DNA of 64,000 nt from DATBGO01 sp963785765. Lineage in GTDB: Bacteria > Actinomycetota > Actinomycetes > Streptosporangiales > Streptosporangiaceae. The DNA lies in the NCBI GenBank assembly GCA_963785765.1, contig CAWAWM010000005.1:403002-467001 (forward strand), written 5' to 3'. The notes beneath the pieces are model-generated. The model had not been told where the DNA came from and did not search any database. It worked only from the letters and a program-made list of their open reading frames with translations. The translations under genes and the position numbers were made by a program. Within the stretch, counting starts at the first letter, position 1. Each line of letters starts with the position of its first letter. Positions 35,652-44,410 of this stretch are shown here, piece by piece.

Positions 35652-36512
35652 TCAGGCCTGCGGCCCACGTGCGCGGGGCGAAAGCCGGTCCGCCGTCGAC
35701 CGCCCGCGCTCCTGCCATTCGCGCGCGCGCTCGGTGTTGGACGCCCGTATCGCGTCGATGAACGGGGACTGCCGGACCTGCTCGAGGAGTTCGAGGTTCG
35801 GCATCACGCAGTGACCGCCGATGTAGCCCGGCTCGAAGCCGACCGGCGGGAAGAAGTCGATCTCGTCAAAGAAGGCCAGGGTCTCCCAGTAGTTGCCAGC
35901 TACCGAAGCGGCGAACCGATCCATCTCCTGCGCCCACCCGACCAGCACGCCGAAGTAGCTGGTCTCCAGGAGCTTCGCGAGCTCGAGCGACTCGGGAGAC
36001 GACATCCGCTGTGTGGTCAGGCCCGCGGCGGCGAAGTGGTCTTCGACCAGGGCGACGGCCTCCGCCGACGGGCCCGCGACGAACTTCCGGTAGCGCCGCA
36101 GCTCCTGCGTCATCCTGGTGTGCTTTCCGCGCACCGGGCTGTACACCGCGGGGGTGCCGGTCTCGTCCTGGATCGCTCTGGTGGTCCCGGGAACCACGGT
36201 GCTGTTCACCACGACGACGTCCGGTTCGTAGCGCGCGACGTAGCGGGCGGCGGCGCGGCCGAAGTCGGGGCCGAACGGGAAGCAGAGATGAAGGACCCGC
36301 ACGCCGTGGAAGTCCTGGTCCTCGACGTCCCGGCCGGCCGCCCGGTGTGTACCGCGGAGGATTTCCAGCAGCGGCCCCCCGACCTCGCCCAGGCCGACGA
36401 CTAGCACCGGGGCCTCGATGGACGCCGCCGGCGGCAGGTCGTCTTCCCCGGGAAGGGTCCCGACTGCGGCTCGGCCGAGGGAACTGCGCGGATCGGGCAT
36501 GCTCAGTCTCAC
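35652..36512 (-). CDS. Short UDP-glucose/GDP-mannose dehydrogenase-like protein
   Basis: A 286-residue protein with an NAD-binding loop (VLVVGLGEVGGPLLEIL) and pieces that match the nucleotide-sugar dehydrogenase family: VVVVNSTVVPGTTRAI, ELAKLLETSYFGVLVGWAQEM and the YIGGHCVMPNLELL segment. True UDP-sugar 6-dehydrogenases are about 430 residues and use a catalytic Cys in a late GGxCxP motif; here GGHCVMP keeps a Cys in that position but the C-terminal sugar-binding domain is missing. It may be an active short variant or a non-catalytic relative. The GTG at 36512 overlaps the glycosyltransferase stop as GTGA, so the two are coupled. Confidence 0.72.
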   Translation of the reverse strand: MRLSMPDPRSSLGRAAVGTLPGEDDLPPAASIEAPVLVVGLGEVGGPLLEILRGTHRAAGRDVEDQDFHGVRVLHLCFPFGPDFGRAAARYVARYEPDVVVVNSTVVPGTTRAIQDETGTPAVYSPVRGKHTRMTQELRRYRKFVAGPSAEAVALVEDHFAAAGLTTQRMSSPESLELAKLLETSYFGVLVGWAQEMDRFAASVAGNYWETLAFFDEIDFFPPVGFEPGYIGGHCVMPNLELLEQVRQSPFIDAIRASNTERAREWQERGRSTADRLSPRARGPQA

Positions 36513-37774
36513 CTTGTCCTTCTGCTGGGCGATGTCCTGGCCCTGGGCGACCCGCCCAGGGCGGACCGCCTCGACGAACGGATCCGCACTCGCTCCGCAT
36601 CGCTTCGCGAGGGCAGCTTCCTGGATCGGCCGAGCGCTTCGACGGTCCGCACCAGCTCATCCCGCTGGGCCGGCCAGTCGAGCTTGCCGAGCTTCATCCT
36701 GCTCCTGGCCGCGCGCTCGGCAGCGGCCTCAGGACTGGCCAGAAGATCCCGGATCGCCCGCGCGAGGTCGTCCGCGTTCGCCGGCTCGAAGAACAGCAAC
36801 TCGTCGCCGCTGAAGTAATGACGCATCGTGGTGATACCCGAGCAGATCACCGGCAGTCCAAGCGCGACGTACTCGGCGACCTTCATCGAGAACACGAGCG
36901 AGCCGAAGGCATCCTCACGCTGTGCTGAGATTCCGGCGGCCGCGCCGCTCACCAGGGCGGGGATCTCGTCGTTGGCTACGCAATCCAGGATATCCACGCG
37001 GTCAGCGACGCCCAGGTCCGCCGCCAGTCTCACGACAGACTCCAGAGCGGGGCCTTTCCCGATGACCCGGAACCGCAGTGCGGGGAATTCGTCCGCCAGC
37101 CGGGACAGGGCCGTCACGACAAGATCGAGACCGTTGCGATGCGCAATGGAACCGCTGTACACGAGCCAATCCGGGCTGCTGTTCGCGCTGGGTACCTCCG
37201 GCGGGAAGAACACAGCCGGGTCCGGGAGGTTCATCACCACGGTGACCGGCCGCCCAGTCGTGGCGCTGAGGCGCCGCCGCATCGACTCGTTGACGGTGAT
37301 CAGTGCGTCGGAGAAGGACATGCTGACCCGCTCTTCGGCACTCGCCAGGCGCCGCAGCCACGGCGGAAGCTCCTGGCCGCGCACGGAGGCCAGCAGTTCG
37401 ACCGCTGGATCGTGGACATCCAGGACGATCTTGGCTCCGCCGAGCTTGGGGATGATTCCCGCAAACACCAGAAAGTTCGGCATGTTGTGGACGTATACAA
37501 CGTCGTACTTGCGCCAGGCGTGCCGCAGGCTGACGAGGGCGAAGGCCCAGGCGAAGAAGATGCCGTACTCGAATGCGTAACGGGCCGCCACCGTCCGTTG
37601 TTTGGTCACCCGAAGACGGCGGATGCGAAGGAGCTCGTTGCTGTTTTCTTTAACCTCTGGGTGGTCGATGGCGAAGATGTCGACGTGGTGGCCGCTTTCG
37701 GTGAGCGCCTCGGCGGCACGCTTGACGCGAGCGTCGATGTCGTAAAAGGTATAGCCGATCATCGCGATTCGCAC
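36509..37774 (-). CDS. GT4-family glycosyltransferase
   Basis: A 421-residue GT-B glycosyltransferase. The N-terminal half shows RIAMIGYTFYDIDARVKRAA, YDVVYVHNMPNFLVF and KIVLDVHDPAVE. The C-terminal half has LVYSGSIAHRNGLDLVV, RFRVIGKGPALE, and the nucleotide-sugar-binding end AFGSLVFSMKVAEYVALGLPVI with the E of the EX7E region. It transfers a sugar from a nucleotide donor at the membrane face. I chose the GTG at 37774 (GGGGGAT upstream) over the ATG at 37792, which has no ribosome-binding site. The last ~25 residues are basic and disordered. It is the first gene of a two-gene operon with the dehydrogenase-like gene. Confidence 0.85.
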   Translation of the reverse strand: MRIAMIGYTFYDIDARVKRAAEALTESGHHVDIFAIDHPEVKENSNELLRIRRLRVTKQRTVAARYAFEYGIFFAWAFALVSLRHAWRKYDVVYVHNMPNFLVFAGIIPKLGGAKIVLDVHDPAVELLASVRGQELPPWLRRLASAEERVSMSFSDALITVNESMRRRLSATTGRPVTVVMNLPDPAVFFPPEVPSANSSPDWLVYSGSIAHRNGLDLVVTALSRLADEFPALRFRVIGKGPALESVVRLAADLGVADRVDILDCVANDEIPALVSGAAAGISAQREDAFGSLVFSMKVAEYVALGLPVICSGITTMRHYFSGDELLFFEPANADDLARAIRDLLASPEAAAERAARSRMKLGKLDWPAQRDELVRTVEALGRSRKLPSRSDAERVRIRSSRRSALGGSPRARTSPSRRTR

Positions 37775-37901
37775 GTCATATCCCCCTGCCATCGGCCGAT
37801 TCGCAAGGGACCGTCGCCAGCCTGGTCAGCACGTCAGCGGATCACTCCAATGCGCTGGCGAGCAAGTCAGCGCCCCGGCGCTGACCCTGCCTTCTTCAGC
37901 G

Positions 37902-37946
37902 AACGTAGCCGGGCGGCGGAGATCGGCGCATCACCTATGCGACGTA
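37902..37946 (-). promoter_or_regulatory. EPS-box copy A with -10 for the glycosyltransferase operon
   Basis: On the - strand the box reads TACGTCGCATAGGTG (37946-37932), two changes from the best form. TACGTT, a TANNNT -10, follows after 24 nt (37907-37902). The predicted leader to the GTG at 37774 is ~120 nt. Flanking bases also match copy B (GCTACGTCG and GATG after the box). Confidence 0.55.
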
Positions 37947-38054
37947 GCGTTCCTCGCCAGGGTGGGGGTGGTCGCCAAGGCTGCGCGAAAGTAGCCTCAG
38001 CCGATTGCGCAGTCCCAATGAGGTCATGCCATTGACCACAGTGGCCGCCCGAAC

Positions 38055-38099
38055 CAGAAGGACAGCACCCAGAAGGACAGCACCCAGAAGGACAGGGCC
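38055..38099 (+). repeat. Three 15-bp tandem repeats upstream of the ATP-grasp gene
   Basis: CAGAAGGACAGCACC at 38055 and 38070, then a variant at 38085. Two copies are identical. They lie ~110 bp before the ATP-grasp start. Confidence 0.85.
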
Positions 38100-38206
38100 A
38101 TGACGGACATTCCCAGTAACCTGCTGAGCAGGACGGCGAGCCGACCGGGATTCCGGCGCCGGCGGCCGTCTTTCGACGCTGACGTGATCACCCAGGCTCG
38201 TGGCTC

Positions 38207-39427
38207 ATGACCTTCGCTGTTCGCCCAGTTGCGCAGCCGGGGCCGGCTTCCGGTCCGGCTGGCCAGGCGCCTGGCGGGGTGGTCATCGGCGGCGACTCCC
38301 AGGGGCTTGGCATTGCGCGGAGCCTGGGACGGCACGGGATTCCCGTGTGCGTCATTGACGACGAGACCTCCATCGCCCGCGCGTCGCGCTATGTCAAGTC
38401 CGTCGTCCGCGTCCGCGACCTGCGCAGCGAGGAGTCGATGCTCGAGGCGCTGGCCATCGCCCGCAAGAGACTCGGCCTGTCCGGCTGGGTGCTCTTCCCG
38501 ACCAGGGACGAGACGGTCGCGGCCATCGCGGCCAATCGTGACGCGCTGCTGCAGGACTTCAGGGTGCCGGTCCCCGAGCTGGCGTCGATCCGCCGCGCCT
38601 GGGACAAGCGGGAGACCTACCGGCTCGCAGACCAGCTGTCCATCCCGATACCCCGGACGTGGTTCCCGCGTGCCGAGACCGACCTGGCCGCGATCGACGC
38701 TGGCGCCCCGACCGTGATCAAGCCCGCGATCAAGGAACATTTCTTCTATGTCAGCCGGGCGAAGGCATGGCGCGCCGACACCAAGATCCAGCTCGCCGAC
38801 GGCTTCCGGAGAGCCGCGGAAATAGTGAACGAGGACGAGATTATCGTTCAGGAGATGATTCCAGGCGGCGGGGAGGAGCAGTATGCGTACTGCGCATTCT
38901 TCCGTGCTGGCCGGGCGGTCGCCAGCATGACGGTGCGCCGACGCCGCCAGCACCCGTCGGACTTCGGCCGCGCCAGCACGTACGTGGAGACGATCTGCCT
39001 GCCGGAGATCGCCGAGCCTTCCATCAGGTTCCTGCGCGCGATCGACTATTACGGCCTCGTGGAACTCGAGTACAAGCGGGATCCTCGCGACGGTGCCTTC
39101 AAGCTTCTCGATGTGAACGCGAGGACCTGGGGATATCACACGCTGGGGTGGTCAGCAGGCGTGGACTTCCCTTACCTGTTGTTTCGCGATCAGCAGGGCG
39201 CACCGGTCGATGAGGCACATGCCCGGCCTGGCGTCCGCTGGATCCGGCTGGCCACTGACGTGCCCAATGCCGTGCGTGACATCAGGGCCGGAACGATGCA
39301 GTGGCGGGACTATCTGCGGTCGCTGCGCGGCGTGGACACCGAAGCGGTGTTCTCGCTACGGGATCCGCTGCCGGGTCTTTACGAGATGGCCTTGCTTCCG
39401 TACCTCGCGATCAAACGTGGCCTCTGA
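38207..39427 (+). CDS. ATP-grasp family protein
   Basis: A 406-residue cytoplasmic protein of the ATP-grasp fold, enzymes that ligate a carboxylate to an amine or thiol with ATP. Visible features are an N-terminal Rossmann-like part (GVVIGGDSQGLGIARSLGRHGIPVCVID), the ATP-binding Lys in PTVIKPAIKEHFF, the IIVQEMIPGGGEEQYAYCAFF hinge region, and the metal-binding EYKRD...LLDVNARTWG end. This subgroup is often found in polysaccharide clusters, where it may add an amino acid or amide to a sugar acid; that is inference. ATG 38207 has no good ribosome-binding site. A CE4-like gene follows after 24 bp. Confidence 0.8.
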   Translation: MTFAVRPVAQPGPASGPAGQAPGGVVIGGDSQGLGIARSLGRHGIPVCVIDDETSIARASRYVKSVVRVRDLRSEESMLEALAIARKRLGLSGWVLFPTRDETVAAIAANRDALLQDFRVPVPELASIRRAWDKRETYRLADQLSIPIPRTWFPRAETDLAAIDAGAPTVIKPAIKEHFFYVSRAKAWRADTKIQLADGFRRAAEIVNEDEIIVQEMIPGGGEEQYAYCAFFRAGRAVASMTVRRRRQHPSDFGRASTYVETICLPEIAEPSIRFLRAIDYYGLVELEYKRDPRDGAFKLLDVNARTWGYHTLGWSAGVDFPYLLFRDQQGAPVDEAHARPGVRWIRLATDVPNAVRDIRAGTMQWRDYLRSLRGVDTEAVFSLRDPLPGLYEMALLPYLAIKRGL

Positions 39428-39451
39428 CCTTAGTGCCCTGTGGAGGAGCCA

Positions 39452-40945
39452 GTGTTCGAAGCCTCGCATCCGTTTGCGCTGTTCGACTATTTCCGCGTCC
39501 CTTACCAGGTGCGGCCGGCTCAGCCTGCGGCGGGCGATCCCGGCGCGCCGGCGGTGCACCGCCTGCGGGTCGTGGCGCCTGCTGGCCAGACCGCGCGCTC
39601 GCTGATCTGGCTGGGCACGGATGGCCGCCCGGCTGGCCTGCCCGCCGCCGGCCTCGGCCGCTACCAGCTACAGGGCTGCACCTTCTTCGGGCACGTCGCG
39701 CCCGCCGTCCCGGCCATGGCGCAGGAACCCGGCCGTGACTGGCGCCCGGCCGAGTCGATTCTCGATGCCGGCGGCGATCAGGTCGCCGCCATCTGGCGGG
39801 ACCGCGACGGCAGCATTTTCCTGCCCTTCGATCCGGGCGAGGTGATGCACCGATTCTGGTCAGAGGAGTACCTGAACGTCGGACGCTCAGCCGTGGCCGC
39901 GGCCGGCCGTTCGGCCATCCTGCGCTGCTATTACCTCACCCGGCCCGCGCTGCCTCGCCGGCTCCAGGTTAAACTCCGCCAGGGCTTTACCAGCGTGCAG
40001 GCCAGGACATCCTTCCCCGCCTGGCCGATCGAAGACAGCCTCCATGATCTCTACCGATGGCTGCTCGCGCTGATCGCCGAGTTCGCGGGTCGTCCGGTGC
40101 CGTTCCTCGACCTGTGGCCAGGCGGCCGGTCGTGGGCCCTGGTGCTGACGCACGACGTGGAAACCGACGTCGGCTACGGCGACATAGACCTGCTGCGCGG
40201 CGCCGAGCGCGAACTCGGCTACCGGTCGTCGTGGAACTTTGTCGCGCAGCGGTATGAGGTGCAGGCGGACACCGTCCGCGCGCTGCAGGACGAGGGCTGC
40301 GAAGTCGGTGTGCACGGGCTCCGGCATGACGGCCGGGACCTGGGCTCCAGGCGGCTGATGGAAAAGCGGCTCCCGGCGATGCGGGAGAACGCCGAGCGGT
40401 GGCAGGCCGTTGGCTTCCGCTCGCCGAGCACCCAGCGGCAATGGGAACTGATGCCCCGACTTGGTTTCGAATACGACTCGTCCTACAGCGACACCGATCC
40501 GTACGAGCCGCAGCCGGGCGGGTGCTGTACCTACCTGCCGTATTTCAACCAGGACATGGTCGAGCTACCGATAACGCTGCCGCAGGACCATACGTTGTTC
40601 CGTATCCTGCAGAATCCTGGCGCGGACGTGTGGATCCAGAAGGCGCAGCACCTGCGCGAGCGGCAGGGGCTGGCGCTCGTTCTCACCCACCCTGACTACG
40701 CGCGCGACCAGCGGCTGGCAGGCGGCTACCGGGAACTGCTCGAGACCTTCCATGGCGATGACACCGTCTGGCATGCGCTGCCCAGGGAGGTAGCCGACTG
40801 GTGGCGCCAGCGCAGCGGCTCGACGATCCGCCCGGACCGGGACAGCTGGAGCATCGAAGGCCCCGCAGCGGCCAGCGGACGGGTGCGGTTCGCGACGGCA
40901 GACCGCCAGAGCGGGACGGCAGCGCTACCCGGGGTCGTGCGCTGA
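39452..40945 (+). CDS. Polysaccharide-deacetylase-like (CE4) protein, probably cytoplasmic
   Basis: A 497-residue protein without a signal peptide. The first ~215 residues are a family-specific extension. The C-terminal NodB-like domain shows VLTHDVETDVGYGD (the TFDD-position motif as THDVE), the metal His pair in VGVHGLRHDG, FRSPSTQRQW and the late LVLTHPDY His motif. CE4 enzymes remove N-acetyl groups from sugars; lack of an export signal suggests action on a nucleotide- or lipid-linked precursor. I chose the GTG at 39452, with GGAGG 5 nt upstream; a GTG at 39440 lies within that site. Its 3' end overlaps the convergent Wzc-like gene by 21 bp. Confidence 0.78.
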   Translation: MFEASHPFALFDYFRVPYQVRPAQPAAGDPGAPAVHRLRVVAPAGQTARSLIWLGTDGRPAGLPAAGLGRYQLQGCTFFGHVAPAVPAMAQEPGRDWRPAESILDAGGDQVAAIWRDRDGSIFLPFDPGEVMHRFWSEEYLNVGRSAVAAAGRSAILRCYYLTRPALPRRLQVKLRQGFTSVQARTSFPAWPIEDSLHDLYRWLLALIAEFAGRPVPFLDLWPGGRSWALVLTHDVETDVGYGDIDLLRGAERELGYRSSWNFVAQRYEVQADTVRALQDEGCEVGVHGLRHDGRDLGSRRLMEKRLPAMRENAERWQAVGFRSPSTQRQWELMPRLGFEYDSSYSDTDPYEPQPGGCCTYLPYFNQDMVELPITLPQDHTLFRILQNPGADVWIQKAQHLRERQGLALVLTHPDYARDQRLAGGYRELLETFHGDDTVWHALPREVADWWRQRSGSTIRPDRDSWSIEGPAAASGRVRFATADRQSGTAALPGVVR

Positions 40946-42412
40946 CGCAGGAGCATCGCCCACATCCGTGTCGGTGTCGGTTCCGTTCTGAGCCGCTCGT
41001 GCGGTACTCACCGACGCTCGCTCCAGGCCGTTCGGCCCCGGTGCCAGCGGGATACCCGGCAGCGTCGGGAGGACTGCCGCGGGGGCCCGCGACTCCTGCG
41101 CTCGGCCGGCGCCGGGCCGGGCCAGGCCAGCCGCCAGCGGCTGGGACACGCCATTGAGGATGCCCACGATGGTTCCCGGCTCGCTCGCCCTGATCTCCTG
41201 CGCGGCGGCGCTGACCGCGGCCCGGCGAGTGCGCCGGACATCGGCCACTACCAGCACGATGTCGCTGACGCCTGCCATCGTGATCGCGTCGGAGACCGTC
41301 AGCAGCGGCGCGCTGTCCACCACCGTGACCTGCGCGGCCGCTCTCATCTGGGCGAAGGCCTGGGTCAGCCGGGTGCCTTCGAGCAAGTCCGCTCGCCGGT
41401 CCGTTAGCTCGCCTGCGCTCACCAGCCGCAGCCCGGCCACGTCCGTGGGCACTGCCGCCTCGTCCAGCGACGCCCGTCCCGCCAGCAGGTCGGTCAGTCC
41501 AGGCCGGTCGCCGACGCCGAACACCTCGTCCAGCGCAGGGTGCCGCAGGTCCGCGTCGACCAGAATGACGCTGGCACCGGTCCGCGCCAGGGCCATCGCC
41601 AGGTTGGCTGCCACGCACGTGCGGCCATCGCGGGCTTGCGCACTGGCCACGAGCAGCACCGCGCCACGGTCCGCCGTCGAGGTGACCAGCGGATCGAGAC
41701 GCGCCCGGAGATAGCGGTAGGCCTCGGCCGCCCGGGAGGACGGGGCGGCGCTGAAGACCAGCGCCGGGTCGGCCCGGCGGCCCCGCACGCGCGGGATCGC
41801 GGCCAGCACCTGGCCATCCAGGCACCGTTCCAGGTCGGCTCGGTCGCGCACCCGGCCGTCGAAATAATCGCGCAGGAAGACGCCGCCGACGCCCAGCAGC
41901 AGCCCGAGGATGGCACCCAGCGGGAGCAGGATCTTCTTGGTCGTCCCGGCCGGCGCGATCGGCAGCAGGGCGGGCGTCACCACGGTGGCCTGGAACGGGT
42001 CAGCCGCACGGTCCTTGGCGGAGCCCGCGGCCCGGTTGCGGAATGCGACGTAGGCCTGCGCAGCGGCCATGGCGCAATGCTGAGCGCCGGCCGCCGTCGG
42101 CATCGTGCAGCTGATCGACAGGATGTTGGACGTGCCCGACACCAGGGCACTCAGCTCCGTCGCCAGGGCGGCGGGCGCCGCGGCCAGGGCGCGCGCGGTC
42201 GTCTCCAGGACGATCCCAGACGTGGCCACCAGCTTCTCCGTCGCCATGTTCGGCTCGATCGGGACCGCGCCGGCGACGGCGTTCGACTCCACGTCAACCT
42301 GGGCGGTCGAGGTGTATTGGACGGGCAGGTCCGCGCGGATCAACCAAGCCCCCACGAGGCCCGCGAGCGTGGCGAGGATCAGCCACCTGGCGTGTTTACG
42401 CAACAATCTCAT
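40925..42412 (-). CDS. Wzc/CapAB-like chain-length and BY-kinase-type protein with defective P-loop
   Basis: A 495-residue inner-membrane protein. TM1 lies at residues ~10-27 (WLILATLAGLVGAWL), a short extracellular Wzz-like domain follows, and TM2 is near 168-185 (ILLPLGAILGLLLGVGGVFL). The cytoplasmic ATPase-like domain has AEAYRYLRARLD, Walker A' VILVDADLRHP and Walker B VTVVDSAPLL. Walker A reads SAQARDGRTC, with Arg in place of the invariant Lys. The C-terminal tail has no Tyr, so the autophosphorylation cluster of true BY-kinases is absent. It may regulate polymer length without kinase activity. The N-terminus may be longer: see the coupled upstream frame at 42409-42540. Confidence 0.8.
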   Translation of the reverse strand: MRLLRKHARWLILATLAGLVGAWLIRADLPVQYTSTAQVDVESNAVAGAVPIEPNMATEKLVATSGIVLETTARALAAAPAALATELSALVSGTSNILSISCTMPTAAGAQHCAMAAAQAYVAFRNRAAGSAKDRAADPFQATVVTPALLPIAPAGTTKKILLPLGAILGLLLGVGGVFLRDYFDGRVRDRADLERCLDGQVLAAIPRVRGRRADPALVFSAAPSSRAAEAYRYLRARLDPLVTSTADRGAVLLVASAQARDGRTCVAANLAMALARTGASVILVDADLRHPALDEVFGVGDRPGLTDLLAGRASLDEAAVPTDVAGLRLVSAGELTDRRADLLEGTRLTQAFAQMRAAAQVTVVDSAPLLTVSDAITMAGVSDIVLVVADVRRTRRAAVSAAAQEIRASEPGTIVGILNGVSQPLAAGLARPGAGRAQESRAPAAVLPTLPGIPLAPGPNGLERASVSTARAAQNGTDTDTDVGDAPASAHDPG

Positions 42413-42540
42413 AGCTGCCGATCCGCCAATCCAGTTGCCTCATGTGCTGCCCCGACCCCGCGCATCCTGGCCAGCGTGGGCCCTGGCGCGGGTCCGCCTG
42501 ATGGGCGCCGGCGGACGGCGCGATGGTGCGGTGCGGTCAT
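42409..42540 (-). CDS. 43-residue frame between polymerase and Wzc-like genes
   Basis: It starts at an ATG that overlaps the polymerase stop (ATGA) and is preceded by AGGAGGTG, the best ribosome-binding site in the operon. It ends in a TGA that overlaps the Wzc-like ATG. The peptide is basic and Pro/Ala-rich (MTAPHHRAVRRRPSGG) and ends LADRQL. Either it is a small coupled protein, or one base is missing and it is the true N-terminus of the Wzc-like protein, giving LADRQL followed by RLLRKHARW (538 residues in total). The same type of one-base loss breaks other genes here. Confidence 0.45.
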   Translation of the reverse strand: MTAPHHRAVRRRPSGGPAPGPTLARMRGVGAAHEATGLADRQL

Positions 42541-44075
42541 GTGGGCACCTCCTGTGGCCAGCGCGCGCCGGCCACCGCGGCGCCGGGCTCGGTGTCGCCC
42601 CCGGCTGACGTATGCCGCCCGGGCAGAATGCGGACGAGAGCCAGCAACATGAAGATCAAGTCGCCCGAGCCGCGGTAGGTCAGGTGCGGGTCGAAGACCA
42701 TGAGAACCAGCTGCGCGCACATGGCCGCGGCTATCGCCGTGGCGGCGACCCCGGCCGGGTCGGCGCGTCGCGCGTATGCCCATCCCCTTCGCAGCACCGT
42801 GCCGACGACCGCAAAGTAACTGGCGAGCAGCGGGATCCCGCCGCCCCACAGCAGCCACGTGTAGCCGCTCTCGATCCAGACAAAGCCATACTGCCTGCTC
42901 GAGGTGGCAATCCGGGCCGACGGCCGGACGCCCAGGATCCAGTTGTAATCCGAGAACAGGACGGGCCAGAAGTACGTCCGAAGGTTGTAGAGCCGGTCGA
43001 GCCAGCTGACCGGAAGACCCGTCGCAGAGTTGAAGCCGCCCAGCCGGATCTGGATGACCGGCCAGAGCAGCACTCCGGCGACGAGCGCCACCGGAACGGC
43101 GTAGACGGCGATCCGGCCGGATTTCGTGAGCACCATGAGCGCGACCAGCGCCACGATCAGGCCGATCAAGGTGGAGAATTCCGCCGCGGCCACGACGCCC
43201 AATGCGAAGAGCGCAGCCAGGCCACCCAGCCACAGCCGCCGCGGGTAACCACGCACGATCATTGCGACCGCGATCCCGAGGTTGATGGTGGCCAGGTCGG
43301 CGACCGCGGCGGGCAGCCCCAGCAGGGAACTGCCGCGGCCATCGGACAACGAGGCAGTAACGCCACTCGGCGCGTAGTACTTCGCGAGCAGTCCGGTAAT
43401 GCCGAACACCCCGAGTGACTGCACTATGCCGATAGCGCAGACGACCGCGGCCGACAACATCGACAGCACGAGACAGCGCATCGCCTGCTCGCGCGTCGTG
43501 ACCACCGACCGCACGATGACGTACTCCCCGAGCAGCTTCCAGATCACGATGCAGTAAAGGATGTCGTCGCTGGTGATCGGGCGCTGCCTGACGACCATCA
43601 TGACGAGCGGCAGCACCGAACTGGTGATGCCGAGCGCGATGAGGGCGGCCTCGATGCCGGTGATCCGGGGCCACCGGACGCCGCCGGTGCGGACTCCCAT
43701 CAGCCAGCGCAAGCCGATAGCCGCGCCGAACAAGGCGATAAGGGCCTCGTTCGGCCGCAGCACCGGAATAAGGGCGCCCGCGTTGACGCCCACGATGAGC
43801 GGCGTCAGGAGAATAAGCGCGTAAGCCGCGATGACCGGCCTGACCATCACCCACGCGATGATGCCGATCACAATGACCGCGAGCACCCCGTACTTGACCT
43901 TGATGGCGGCCAGCGCCCCGACCGCGAGGGGGGCGAGCAGCAGCGATACGTCCAGCAGCCGCCGCCTCAGTACCGGCCTGAGCGCCTCGATGGCATCGGC
44001 TATGGCCGCGTGGCGGCGGCCCGGCCCGCCGGCGACAAGCTCTGCGGCGATGGCCGCCGGGCCCGTCGTGGTCAC
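42537..44075 (-). CDS. O-antigen ligase/polymerase-like integral membrane protein
   Basis: A 512-residue protein with about 11-12 membrane helices and one large extracellular loop (residues ~340-405, including RLYNLRTYFWPVLFSDYNWILGV). This layout is typical of Wzy polymerases and WaaL-type ligases, which join lipid-linked oligosaccharide units outside the membrane. A family motif in the helix region reads FSTLIGLIVALVALMVL. The GTG at 44075 follows GGGGGGCAC. Its stop overlaps the next frame as ATGA. It lies in the same direction as the flippase and priming transferase genes, 335 bp downstream of them. Confidence 0.78.
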   Translation of the reverse strand: MTTTGPAAIAAELVAGGPGRRHAAIADAIEALRPVLRRRLLDVSLLLAPLAVGALAAIKVKYGVLAVIVIGIIAWVMVRPVIAAYALILLTPLIVGVNAGALIPVLRPNEALIALFGAAIGLRWLMGVRTGGVRWPRITGIEAALIALGITSSVLPLVMMVVRQRPITSDDILYCIVIWKLLGEYVIVRSVVTTREQAMRCLVLSMLSAAVVCAIGIVQSLGVFGITGLLAKYYAPSGVTASLSDGRGSSLLGLPAAVADLATINLGIAVAMIVRGYPRRLWLGGLAALFALGVVAAAEFSTLIGLIVALVALMVLTKSGRIAVYAVPVALVAGVLLWPVIQIRLGGFNSATGLPVSWLDRLYNLRTYFWPVLFSDYNWILGVRPSARIATSSRQYGFVWIESGYTWLLWGGGIPLLASYFAVVGTVLRRGWAYARRADPAGVAATAIAAAMCAQLVLMVFDPHLTYRGSGDLIFMLLALVRILPGRHTSAGGDTEPGAAVAGARWPQEVPT

Positions 44076-44410
44076 CGTGCCCCCCGGTTTACCTGTGGTA
44101 GGCGAGTCATAACCGGCTTAACCCGATATCTCGCCACTCAGCAACGCGAGCGAGCCGCAACTGCCGCCCGGCTGGCCGGGCTGGCCGCGGCCAGCCTGAA
44201 GGTGTTCTTCGCAGCCACGTCGAGGCGGCCTGTGCGGGCACCGGCGAGCGGGCCCGGCTCACAGGCGAACAAAACGCTGATCTGCGCCATGTGCACGAGC
44301 CTGGCCTATGCCCGGCTGGGAGTGTTACCCCCGCATGAGCGGCCGGGCCTACGTCAAGTTGGGGGGGCGGCGCAGCCGGCTGCGTCGCTAACCGCGCAGG
44401 CGGGACGGCC
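44076..44410 (-). other. 335-bp gap between flippase and polymerase genes
   Basis: No gene is supported. It probably carries the polymerase promoter near 44080-44140, where the DNA is AT-richer (GGTTAAGCCGGTTATGACT on the - strand). An EPS-box-like site lies at 44350-44364. Confidence 0.5.
44350..44364 (+). promoter_or_regulatory. EPS-box-like copy F
   Basis: TACGTCAAGTTGGGG, one change from the consensus, followed by more G. It lies ~275 bp upstream of the polymerase gene in the opposite orientation. No -10 lies at the expected distance and no + strand gene follows, so this copy is the weakest. Confidence 0.3.

Larger units (their letters stand above)
37775..38206 (-). other. 432-bp divergent promoter region
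   Basis: No gene is supported. It separates the glycosyltransferase operon (-) from the ATP-grasp operon (+). It contains EPS-box copy A with a -10, and a 15-bp repeat on the ATP-grasp side. Confidence 0.6.
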
